A DNA stretch of 64,000 nucleotides from Dermatophagoides farinae. Lineage: Eukaryota > Arthropoda > Arachnida > Sarcoptiformes > Pyroglyphidae. The position numbers and the translations under genes were made by a program. Location: positions 2,566,001 through 2,630,000 of the forward strand of contig NC_134686.1 in NCBI RefSeq assembly GCF_024713945.1. The letters run 5' to 3'. This document shows, piece after piece, positions 54,001-62,663 of this stretch. The notes below the pieces were generated by a model. It worked only from the letters and a program-made list of their open reading frames with translations. It made no database searches and was not told the origin of the DNA. Positions within the stretch are counted from its first letter, which is position 1. Each line of letters opens with the position of its first letter.

Positions 54001-56256
54001 ATTTTCAGGAGTATCCAAATTATTTAACTTTGTTGCTGTGGCACTAATTGAATTTATCAAAATTATCATTTGCGACCTCCAATTTTGGTTCATAGGACAA
54101 TTAATCAATTTATGTGAATTTACAGCTTTACAATATCCGTATTTTTGCAAAAACGGGATGTATTGGAAGCAAGCGGAACAGAGCCCTGCTTCCCGTGCCA
54201 ATCAGCAAATGTCTTAACCCGATACAATTCTTATTACTATCACCACAAAAATTACAGGAATTTTGAAATTGAATCTTTTGTATTCCTTTGGCATTGTCTT
54301 GCAAATTCACGACATCTTCAAGATATTTGATCACTTTTTCGATATTACATTGTTCTTTCTTCCAAAATGGAAAGCCTTATTGGTGAACAAATCATCTTTG
54401 ATTTAATTATTCATGATATCAATCGATGATGATTGATGACGTTAATTTTAATCCAATGGCGCAAATGATGATCAACGTTTTACAGAAAGGTTGGAAAAAT
54501 TTTCCTGAAATCAAAATTAATAAATTGCATGCTTTAAAAATTCGGTGAAATTTCATTGGTTATTTACATCGTGTATTGAAATGCCAGAGGGCGATTCTCA
54601 GGAAATGTTGATGATTTAGCAAACTTTCAGATAAATAATTGTTGATTATTTTCTTTGAAATGAATGTTGCCTTTCAATGAACATTTTGATGACACCATTT
54701 TCATTAATTGTATGTATCCATTGATGATTGTGCATGAATAGCATATGTCTGAGTGAATTGGTGATATCTTTCTCAAACTCCATTCGATTGAGCGAATCAT
54801 GATGATTTTTTTATCTTCCAATTCTTGATATCGTTTTCAATTTTGATTCAAAAATTTTCTTGCACTTTAACAATTGGCAATGTCTGTTTTGATCAATTTC
54901 TTGTTGTTTCACTTGAATATTGATTTGATCCTGCTGGCTTATTTTTTTGTCTTCAAAACAGGATGATCAAAAGATCTCATGAATGAATGATGTATGTTTA
55001 ATAAGACAAAATGTTTGGAATTAAAAAAAAATATTATCATTTAATTTTAATAATGTTACATTTATATTATATTTGATTTGATTACCTTTGGGATTTAATC
55101 GTACAACATTTTCAGTTATGTTTTCATTGGCCAACATCATCATGTTATTCATGAATGATGATGATGATGACGCCAATTTTAATGTTGGCGCTGATGATGA
55201 TGATGATGATGAAAACGACGATGGCAATATTGTATCAGTATTTCGTAGTAATTCATTTTCTTTTGTTGTTGGTACGATGACACCATTTTCATTTTGTATG
55301 TATGATGATGATTGTGGCGATAGTAGTGGTGCTGATGATGATGATGATGATGATAATGATAATGGTGGTGGCAATATCTGTTTTCTATTATTTGTACTGT
55401 CATCATCATCATCATGATCGATCTATAGACAAAATAATAATAAAAAAAAATTCATATGATGAATTATTACAAATTGAACTCCAATTCAATTCTAATAATC
55501 AATATATAATCGATATAATATTGACAGCATTGAACCAGAATTGGCTTTCATGTACACACACACATTTTTTTTGTCAATCCCTATTTTGTCATTATGTTTC
55601 GGGTCAATTGATGATGATGATGATGTTTGGTTGATCAATTCAATTTGAACAATCGATCGATAATTTTCATTTTCATTCAACAATAAATCAAATTGTAATG
55701 TTTATTTTTATGTTAATGTTCATCCAACCGAAATATTAATACCATGATGTTCAATTGACACAATTTAGAATTTCATTTCAGAGAATAAATTTTGTTTGAT
55801 GATGAACATGAATGAAAATGAAACAACAACAAACATCATCATCATCATCATCATTGGAACCCATTGAGAGAAAAGACAAAATTGGGCCAAACCGATTAAT
55901 CATCATCGTTTTTTTTTGAAATTGATTTCTTGATGTGTCGCGTCTGTATTGATGATTTTTTTTTCTTCGCCTCTCCAATGTCTATTGATGTTTGTTTGTT
56001 TTTGTGCGTGTGTGTGTCTATGTGTGTGTGTGTGTGTGTTCCAGTTTTTTTTTTAAATTGAATTTTTTTTTCTATCTATCTCACTACTTACCAATTCATT
56101 CAATTCTTCGATATCGATAACAGGATTTGTATGAATAATCTGGATTTGATTGAATAACATCAAACATAATATAATAATGTTGATGATGAATAATCGATAA
56201 TCACTTGATGATGATGATGATGATGACATGGTCATTTTTTCTGATCTGAATTTCAT
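51092..56256 (-). CDS. CRHBP: Corticotropin-releasing factor binding protein (CRF-BP)
   Basis: Six exons on the - strand (56256-56092, 55422-55086, 52162-51791, 51719-51517, 51441-51333, 51258-51092) keep frame at every junction and give 450 residues. CRF-BP is a secreted protein that sequesters CRF/urocortin-type peptides; arthropods have orthologs that may bind diuretic hormone 44-like peptides. Exon 1 encodes a signal peptide (LFIINIIILCLMLFNQIQII). Exons 3-6 carry the conserved core: TLISEDESNLVCGLY, DGWELMGQFFPS, DHPIPRDARYHEFC, SQNVGLIEYRIP, CNTIIQGVNYGIYTL, DYVEFRGGQGLD, RLVSSGQYDNQIEFGY. These match the vertebrate family in order and spacing, with paired cysteines kept. Vertebrate proteins are about 320 residues. 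The excess is mostly exon 2, a Ser/Asp/Asn low-complexity stretch. The 2.9-kb intron before exon 3 carries an LTR-element remnant. Confidence 0.92.
52401..52604 (-). repeat. 3' LTR of the intronic retroelement
   Basis: About 204 bp. On the - strand it starts TGTAACATTATT. It shares about 31 nearly identical bases with the other LTR at this end (52574-52604 versus 55030-55060), AATGTTTGGAATT further in, and CTTCAAAACAGGATGATC at the far end. The far boundary is uncertain. Confidence 0.65.
52581..53744 (-). CDS. Retroelement ORF: protease tail plus coiled-coil membrane (Env-like) region
   Basis: An open frame of 387 codons with no ATG at its 5' end (first codon TTG). Residues about 9-22 (DIPILLGRNDIHGF) resemble the C-terminal ILIGxD motif of retropepsins. 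After a charged linker with cysteines come a hydrophobic segment (about 148-166, SLITIIIFLMFFLIV), a heptad-rich coiled coil (about 180-245), a cysteine cluster (RCMFDNSKCDC, about 271-281), and a second hydrophobic helix (about 320-343). The layout of hydrophobic segment, coiled coil, Cys loop and anchor is reminiscent of an envelope transmembrane subunit, an inference from architecture only. The stop codon lies 24 bp inside the 3' LTR. The upstream protease part is frameshifted, yet this part stays open. Confidence 0.55.
   Translation of the reverse strand: MFSNLYDDDIPILLGRNDIHGFKITLFPGDNELIPMQLLQRSKTSKISKNCYHVEAEHKPTEKQKYSSQQNGKVSAKIKPKIGKILTEKTTVEDTYVETKICPNQQKIDSLYECLSKVIELQHKIVDIQGKCATEKVMESQIKKIIGYHSLITIIIFLMFFLIVRPIMTPVANPVIPKQSNDEFSQVEKILKNQNQLIQEFTDHLNERIISLTNIENAMKELSKFNDKLNKVQPQLKTFLSQMQITGTGYSLKTIQEMGEDQGFLWYNKLRCMFDNSKCDCLMESDIQPNIFRREQCEQSKYHRYSNNKIMVKSNWTKLELMLCALISLIILPNVIDIMMVLWSKFCRSTRNMEYPTNVNHIDHNTEPTKLSLGTFLGRACNIIKIK
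52607..52614 (-). other. Polypurine tract before 3' LTR
   Basis: On the - strand GGGGAGGG lies two bases before the LTR start TGTAACA. This is the expected site and composition of the plus-strand primer of an LTR element. It is also translated as part of the overlapping open frame. Confidence 0.6.
53745..54334 (-). pseudogene. Gag zinc-knuckle / aspartic protease remnant
   Basis: Two overlapping frames (54334-54128 and 54201-53836) carry Cys/His knuckles: CNFCGDSNKNC in the first, LCSACFQ and GYCKAVNSHKLINC in the second, the kind of multi-knuckle array found in BEL/Pao Gag. The second continues into a retropepsin start, VTVLLDPGSNIII. The catalytic signature should read Asp-Ser/Thr-Gly but is Asp-Pro-Gly (53872-53880). 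A stop at 53836 and a shift to another frame, then a second shift before 53744, separate it from the C-terminal protease motif. The frame changes plus the altered catalytic residue mark it as non-functional. Confidence 0.68.
54335..54947 (-). pseudogene. Eroded Gag region of the retroelement
   Basis: The stretch between the 5' LTR and the zinc knuckles. Short - strand fragments occur, such as 54821-54627 (64 codons), but stops and frame changes prevent one product. I assign it to Gag by position only. Confidence 0.4.
54948..55060 (-). repeat. 5' LTR of the intronic retroelement
   Basis: A 113-bp copy with TGT...ACA ends: + strand TGTCTTCAAAACAGG at the left and TAATGTTACA at the right. It aligns with the other LTR at both ends but lacks about 90 bp of the middle. 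It lies 25 bp from the CRF-BP exon 2 donor (55085). Confidence 0.6.
55086..55422 (-). CDS. CRHBP: CRF-BP exon 2: low-complexity insert
   Basis: Encodes about 112 residues between the signal peptide and the conserved core: an Asp run, PPPLSLSSSSSSS, two further Ser-rich blocks, and then a more ordered end (NENITENVVRLNPK). The acceptor TTGTCTATAG is at 55423-55432 and the donor GTAAT at 55085. The end phase (1) matches exon 3, which begins 52162 with AA to make Glu. An N-x-T site (NIT) is present. Vertebrate CRF-BP lacks a comparable Ser tract, so this is probably a lineage-specific expansion of TCA/ATG repeats. Confidence 0.8.
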
Positions 56257-57233
56257 GATTGTTGTTGTTGTTGTTGTTTTTTTTTCCGGAAAAAAATTTT
56301 GAGGTATAAATAAGATGATGATAATTTTTCTTTATTACTGGAATGAATGAATGAATGAATGAATGACAATTTTCGGAAAACAAAATTAATATTAAAATCT
56401 TGATTCGTTTTAACAAATTAAGTACAATTTATCGACATTTTTTTTCCCAATTATTTTCAATAAATTCAAACACTAAACGAATGATTGGAATATTTTTTTT
56501 TTTTTTTGAATTCTTAAACACACACACACACATCACATCGCATTACTGGTGTTAATTTTTATTTTTTCCTATATTGGGAGTAATCGATCGCGTGATGATG
56601 TGATTCTGTTGTAAGAGAATTTTTTTTTTTGACTGAAAACACTGAAATCTCTCTCTCTCTCTCTTTCTGAGAGAAATTCTTTCGTTTTTTTTTGATCTGA
56701 TTCTTATAAATTATGAAAGTTGATGTCGTTGTTGTTGTTGTCGTTGTTGTTGTTGAATAATCCAACAACGTAGCATATGCAATAACACAAAATAAAAGTA
56801 ACGGGTATTTGCGTTAAGCAATCATTTTAGGTATGCGGTTCATGAAATGTTTGGAATGTCATATAACACGTTGATATCACATCACATCATATTTACATGA
56901 AACAAAAAAAAAAACATAAATCGATTGAAATCATTAGATTAATGATGCTAACATTATGATGATGATCATCTTTCGGATATCCGGAAAATGGTTAATAAAT
57001 TTGATTGGTTGTTGTTGTTGTATTATGGGATTAGTATTATCCAGTTTAATCCAAAATGATTGAATTTATTTGAAGGAAAAATTCAAAAAACAACAACAAC
57101 AACAACAAGAACAACAAGAACAACTGGTTGACTAGTTACTTCAAGTCCATCACTTTAAATAGTTTCATTTTGTTTGCCTTCGTTACTTTTCTTCAATGAA
57201 AAGATCTTTACTTTCTTATTTTTTTTTTATTTG

Positions 57234-57280
57234 TCGTCGTAGTCGTCGTCGTCGTCGTTGTCGTCGTCGTAGTCGTCGGC
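57234..57280. repeat. GTC-rich trinucleotide repeat
   Basis: An imperfect run of GTC units with GTA and GTT variants. It is unusually GC-rich for this region. Confidence 0.85.
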
Positions 57281-59482
57281 CTCATTGGTTATTACATAAT
57301 TTTGTTTTCTTTCATTTGGCGCATGTGGTGATATATGTATGGACACAAGATGTTTTTTTGCCATTTCATTCTGTTTCATTTTGTTTTTCTGTTTTGTTTT
57401 TTTTTTGGCCAATCCAAATAATCTGATAATATTCTGTTTGTTCCGTCCGCCATTTCAGGTTTATTTAATAATTGATAATCATTTCACTTTTAAATCAGAT
57501 CAACAAATCCACAAATAAAAATAAACTATAATGATGATGATAACCTTGAACAAATAAAACAAAAATCAGATTTTTCTTTAGTAAAAATAATCTTGTTTTC
57601 GATTTCGATTGAATGTTTATTTCAGAAAAAAAAATAAATTGTATCATTGAACAAACACAACATGATTACCGTTCATCATTCTGATCTATTTCACCGTTTA
57701 TGGACCCGATATATGTGATTGCCATTGATTAAAAAAAACACCATTGAATCCGGTTCTGGCCGGTTTTTTTGGGATTTTTTTCTTTACGTTATTTTCAAAA
57801 ATAAACAAAAAATTTATTTATTTATTTGCATTATTCATTACCATGTATACATATTTTGATGAATAACTCAAAACACTTACGTTTTATATCACTACATGTT
57901 TACTTTCATTTCAACTAAATTCAATTAGCAACAGCTTCGAATCGATTAGAAATGTATGTGAATGGGAAACCCATATGTTGTTTAGTCATTATTTTTTATG
58001 TGTGCGAAACAAAAACAAAAACAAAAACAAAAAATGATACCATGTTGACGAAAATTTTTTCTATCTAAATTACCTGAATATATAAAATTTTTCTACCATT
58101 TATCTGTTTGTGTTTGGGTACCGCAACCAAACAAAAAAAAAAAAACGAAAATTTTGTTTTGACATTTTGACTTTGTTTTATCAAAAAAAAAAAAAAAAAT
58201 AAATTCGTCATTCGACTTAATTTCTTTTTTTTTGTTTTTGTTTTTTTCGCCATTAGAAAAGACGTAATTCTTTGAATTAAAAAAAAATGAAAATCTAGCC
58301 AACAACCATGCCAAAATTGGAATCGATCGATTATCGATATATTACAGTTAATTATTGGCTAAAATATCTATTTTTGTTACACACAGGCTTACGTACCATA
58401 GGTACACATATAGCAACTTTGTTTTTACTAAGTGTCAACATTTTTACATGTGTGTGTGTTGTATGGAAGAAATCTGAATATGAGAATATGAAACAAACTT
58501 TATTTTTCAAAGTCGCGTGCACGACATTTATATTCATTCATTCAATCATCATCATCATCATTTTTTTTTCTTCTCCTGTCAAAACCTTTTGCGGAATTTA
58601 CCGGAATTGGTAATTTCTTGTTTTTTTTTCATTCGAAAGAAAAACAAAACAACAACAACAACAACAAAAAACCGAGTTATTCCATGAATAACAATTTCTC
58701 AATGATAAAATTTTTTTTTTTTGTAAAATATCTGTATGCTAAGAATATCTTTTTCGTTGAACTTTACTTTGTACACAAACACACACACACACACACAAAA
58801 AAATTCCTTAATTCTTGATTCATTGATGTCATTGAGAAAATCTATGATTTCTTCTTCACATTGTAATAATCATATGATGATGTGTATGATTTATTATCCA
58901 TTTTTTTTGTTTGTTTGTTTGTTTGTTCTATTCACTGTGATGTGTTATTCTTACATAAGGTTGAATCCGCACACACACACACACACACATACCCGGGCAT
59001 AAGTGCATAACCGGAACAGGAAGAGAATTTATTTATTTGAACTGAAATGAACTTAAACAGATATAGACGAAAAAAGAAAAAAAAATATTTATGTCGATCA
59101 ATTGTCCATTATCGATAATAAATCATCATCATCATCATCATCATCATTCACACTCATCGACACTGTTCTTGATGAAAAGTCATCGATGAACAAATTGTTG
59201 ATGATTGAATGTATATAACATTTATGTCGATGACGTCTATGCCATACAGTTCACCGGTAACAGTAAATAAATTTCCCATGATATAACCTTATTATTATTG
59301 CCATGAATATACATATCTTAATAATCAAGGACAAATTCACAGTCAATTATTGTTTGTGTTTGTTTCTCTCTCTCACAAAAAAACACATTCCTAAATGATT
59401 TATACAAATTTTTTTCTTCTTAATTCCAACTAAATTCCATGTTATTAATGTGGTCATTATGATGATGATAAAATAATCCTTT

Positions 59483-59652
<170 letters not shown>

Positions 59653-59825
59653 TTGGAATGTTATTCAAATCCCTCGAAGCAAAGACGGTCATATATCGAT
59701 TTTTTTTCACTTTTTTTTTCATTCCATCTCCTTGTATGTTATAATTGGGAATTTCCAAATTAAAAAAAACCAATCATTCACTTGCACCTTTTTCGGTGTG
59801 CGTGTCTCTCTGTGTGTGTGTGTGT

Positions 59826-60014
59826 GTCTATATTATTAACAAACATACATTATCCAAAAAAAAAAGAAACAAATGTCATCAATGAACACACACACACACA
59901 CATTCACACACACACACACACACGCAAAATAATTGACAGTCTATATTATTAACAAACATTCATTATCCAAAAAAAAAAGAAACAAATGTCATCAATGAAC
60001 GCAAAATTGACAGC
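59826..60014. repeat. Two-copy tandem duplication with CA insertion
   Basis: A unit starting GTCTATATTATTAACAAACA and running through ATGTCATCAATGAAC is present at 59826-59887 and 59939-60000. Each copy is followed by GCAAAAT(AAT)TGACAG (59924-59938 and 60001-60013). Copy 1 carries an extra CA-rich stretch (about 59886-59923) between these parts. The copies differ at few positions, so the duplication is recent. Confidence 0.85.
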
Positions 60015-60742
60015 CACAAATATGATAAAAAAAAATGTAAAAATGTTTGGACAATTTCTTATGATGATAATTTATGAAATGTTTTGCGTTGTCAAAACAA
60101 AAAATACCCGAATTTTTCTATTTGTCCTGTGTATGTTTGATGATGAACGTCATGCAATGATAACTCAAAAAAAAGTCATTTTTTTTCTCTTTTTTATAAT
60201 TGAAAAATTTATCCACCAAAAATGCCTAGCGTGATGTTTTTTTTCAATTCGAAATATAATGATAATAGTACCGGAAATAGCTACAAAATAATGAAAAAAA
60301 AAATTTCGCAAAAATTCACTTTTTCTTATCTGTTGCACTGTGTGTGTGTGTGTGTGTGTTGTTGACCATTTTCTCGAATGGTTTGTTCAAATAAAGGCTT
60401 TTTTTAATAACTATTCTTTATTAAAATGGTCATTAAGATATTTTCGACCCTCTTTGTCAACAATTCAACAACAACAACAACAACAACAACAGCAACAACA
60501 ACAGCAAGATTTTTCGGTAATTTTCTAGGAATAAAAAAAAAATTCGATTCCAAAACCTGGACTGGAAGAAAATGTACCCAATTATCGTATTTGTTTTTTT
60601 TTCAATATTTTTATTCAGCCATGTTGTAGTTGCTCAAAAGGAAACAAACAATTCTGTTATTTAATTATTGTTTGAAGTTTGTATAAATACCGATTCATTT
60701 ACAATTTTTAATTATTATTAAAGTTGTATGAGTATTTTTGTA

Positions 60743-62305
60743 TTACGACATATTTGTATCAGAGCGTGGTTGCCCTGTTTGTTCCATTCGTTTTAACATC
60801 TCTGTCATTCTGGTTTGCTCCATTTGACGGTACTTAATTTCTGCTTCCTCTATCAACACCTTTCTTTTGGCTGCTTCATCGCTAGCGAATTTGAATTTGC
60901 ATATTTTGGAACTATTAATCTTATCGTATATTTCTTGTGATAAACCTTCCCATTTTGAAGATAACGGGGATATCAATAAACTTTTGATAAATTGCACTTT
61001 ATCTTCGGACAAACGAACACGTTTTAAACCTTCGTGGTTTGTAAGTGTGCTTGAATAACCTCCCAATTCTAGACTTTTTGCACAAAATCCTGCCAAACGA
61101 CGATAATTTTTATTTGAGTGTGCCGTCATGACCTCCTTATGCAGAGCAGGAAATTTCAAGTCTTTTACAGCTTGTTCAGCTAAGATGAAAGCTTCCATTT
61201 CTCCTCGATACCAATCATTGCATATAGTATCCCACGGAAAGGATGGAAAACGTTCCAATGCTTCTCTAATGGCTAACATATATGTTAAGCCGAATGATTT
61301 AAAGCGGTTATAAAGAACCTTGAACAAGTCACTAAGATCGTCAGTCTTAGAAAATAACGTTGCCATCATTTCTTGTTTTTTAAGATCAGTTACACAATTG
61401 AGATCGTTCCACACACTCATTTCAATCGGGGAAAAGCAGAATTCCACATTAGTACCGGTCATGTTACGAATTAAGTTGCAAACATTCGCTGACGGTTCTT
61501 TACCCATCAAAGCAAAGCAAAATTTGATATATGCATAAGCCATCAATTGATTAACCAAAATGTCTGTTCTTGTCATAAATGTAACAAAGAATAAAGTTCC
61601 AAGATACGAAAAACGCTGATTGTAATTATAAGCATTCCATACATCTTCTGTCATAATGGTTGATGGAAAAGCAGTTTTGACAATTTCTAGAGTCATTTTC
61701 ATCACAATTTTAATTGGATACTTAGTGACATTTTGCATATCATACGAAACGATAGTTGCTATGCCGTATCTCATGGCGTTGTCAGATGTTGCTTTTTCTG
61801 GGCTCAGTGTTTGTTTATCAATTATATACCCGGCACCAGCTGCAGAACAGAACCAAATAAAGTGGTCATGAGTAGTTTGGTTTTTCATTTGCCAATCAAC
61901 AGGAAAAGCAGGGAATGCTGATGATATTTTTAAATCACAATCATAATTCTCAATTTTTTTCTTTGAGAATGTTTTACCAGCCGGTAATAGTGTATCCACA
62001 GAATGACTCGCAGAATTATTGGACGCTTGAATGTTATCAATTGATGGACGTTTGAAGCCACTTGGCCCAGCAATTCCAGTTACCATTGCTGGATCCATTT
62101 GTGTCGTAGGAACAACTTTCGGAACCTGTTCACCTGTCGTTTTTCGATCGGCCATTTCAGGAAGTTCACTATCAGAAACTGACAAATGCTCAGGAATAGA
62201 TTGAGAATAGATTAGGAATAAGAATACCTTGTTGTGATCTGTTCGTTCAGGAGATACGGATGATTGTCTAGTTCGTTGTGAAGCTCTAGTCAAATATATA
62301 AGCAT
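60743..62305 (-). CDS. Nucleoprotein-like ORF, probable endogenous negative-strand RNA virus element
   Basis: An uninterrupted 520-codon frame. ATG at 62305 is the first; ATG at 62155 (residue 51, MADRKTTGEQV) is a likelier start for the conserved part and would give 470 residues. The protein is mostly helical with no signal peptide or membrane segment. The N-terminal 110 residues are polar. A compact core begins near FPVDWQMKNQTTHDHFIWFC and includes SAAGAGYIIDK, RYGIATIVSYDM, RFSYLGTLFFVTFMTRTDIL and FPSFPWDTICNDWY. The last 40 residues are a charged Met/Glu/Gln/Arg helix. This resembles nucleoproteins of mononegavirus-like arthropod viruses (jingchuviruses are my best guess) that often endogenise in arthropod genomes. 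It is a recognition of style, not an alignment. It has no introns and less biased codon use than its neighbours. The intact frame suggests recent insertion or selection. Alternative: an unfamiliar Gag or a host orphan. Confidence 0.55.
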   Translation of the reverse strand: MLIYLTRASQRTRQSSVSPERTDHNKVFLFLIYSQSIPEHLSVSDSELPEMADRKTTGEQVPKVVPTTQMDPAMVTGIAGPSGFKRPSIDNIQASNNSASHSVDTLLPAGKTFSKKKIENYDCDLKISSAFPAFPVDWQMKNQTTHDHFIWFCSAAGAGYIIDKQTLSPEKATSDNAMRYGIATIVSYDMQNVTKYPIKIVMKMTLEIVKTAFPSTIMTEDVWNAYNYNQRFSYLGTLFFVTFMTRTDILVNQLMAYAYIKFCFALMGKEPSANVCNLIRNMTGTNVEFCFSPIEMSVWNDLNCVTDLKKQEMMATLFSKTDDLSDLFKVLYNRFKSFGLTYMLAIREALERFPSFPWDTICNDWYRGEMEAFILAEQAVKDLKFPALHKEVMTAHSNKNYRRLAGFCAKSLELGGYSSTLTNHEGLKRVRLSEDKVQFIKSLLISPLSSKWEGLSQEIYDKINSSKICKFKFASDEAAKRKVLIEEAEIKYRQMEQTRMTEMLKRMEQTGQPRSDTNMS

Positions 62306-62663
62306 GACTCATGAGTGTATTAGAATCAACAATACCTCCAGTATGTCACGCAGTATATGAACGGTTAGGATTTTTTCGGCCTCTAAACTTTGGCGCAATA
62401 TTTACACGCATGCATGCATGTACGTTTCTTCAGTGCTGCCATCTAATGGCATTGATCGGAATGTTCAGTTCACTTACGCATTAATATTTTTTTTTTGTTG
62501 TTTTGTTTTGTATTTATTTACTTTTTTCTGTTTATATATCGCTTTGTGTGTTTATGACTAAATAAATCAAATTTAATCATCATCATCATCTTTAAACACA
62601 TAATACATCAAATGAAGATCAACAAATTAAATTTTTCCTTATGAATTCATTGTGTAAATTTTA
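62306..62663. promoter_or_regulatory. Divergent intergenic region between viral-like ORF and sws
   Basis: 358 bp separate the first ATGs of two head-to-head genes. It contains a perfect inverted repeat TGCCATCTAATGGCA (62437-62451), an alternating GCATGCATGCATG stretch (62408-62420) and an AP-1-like TGACTCA (62305-62311). It is less AT-rich on its left half than most spacers here. The sws promoter must lie in or before it. Whether it also drives the viral-like ORF is unknown. Confidence 0.45.

Larger units (their letters stand above)
52401..55060 (-). mobile_element. Degenerate BEL/Pao-type LTR retroelement in CRF-BP intron
   Basis: On the - strand the order is 5' LTR (55060-54948), Gag remnants, zinc knuckles, protease, a membrane/coiled-coil frame, polypurine tract and 3' LTR (52604-52401). 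The LTR ends share TGTAACATTATTAAAATTAA at the left and TCCTGTTTTGAAG at the right, with divergent middles; the 5' copy is about 90 bp shorter. I see no reverse transcriptase, RNase H or integrase, so the element is defective or a deletion derivative. BEL/Pao is suggested by the multiple Cys/His knuckles followed directly by an aspartic protease. No target-site duplication could be confirmed: the flanks TTTAT (55061) and TCAAA (52396) differ. It lies in the same orientation as CRF-BP, inside its largest intron. Confidence 0.7.

Noticed and set aside
55088-55417. 109-codon + strand frame opposite CRF-BP exon 2
   Set aside because: Antisense of a Ser/Asp repeat exon; poly-Asp output only.
62086-62230. 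Possible short intron near the 5' end of the viral-like ORF
   Set aside because: A GT-AG pair around GTATTC and GATAG would fit mite intron size, but splicing it would bring a stop codon into frame, so the continuous frame was kept.
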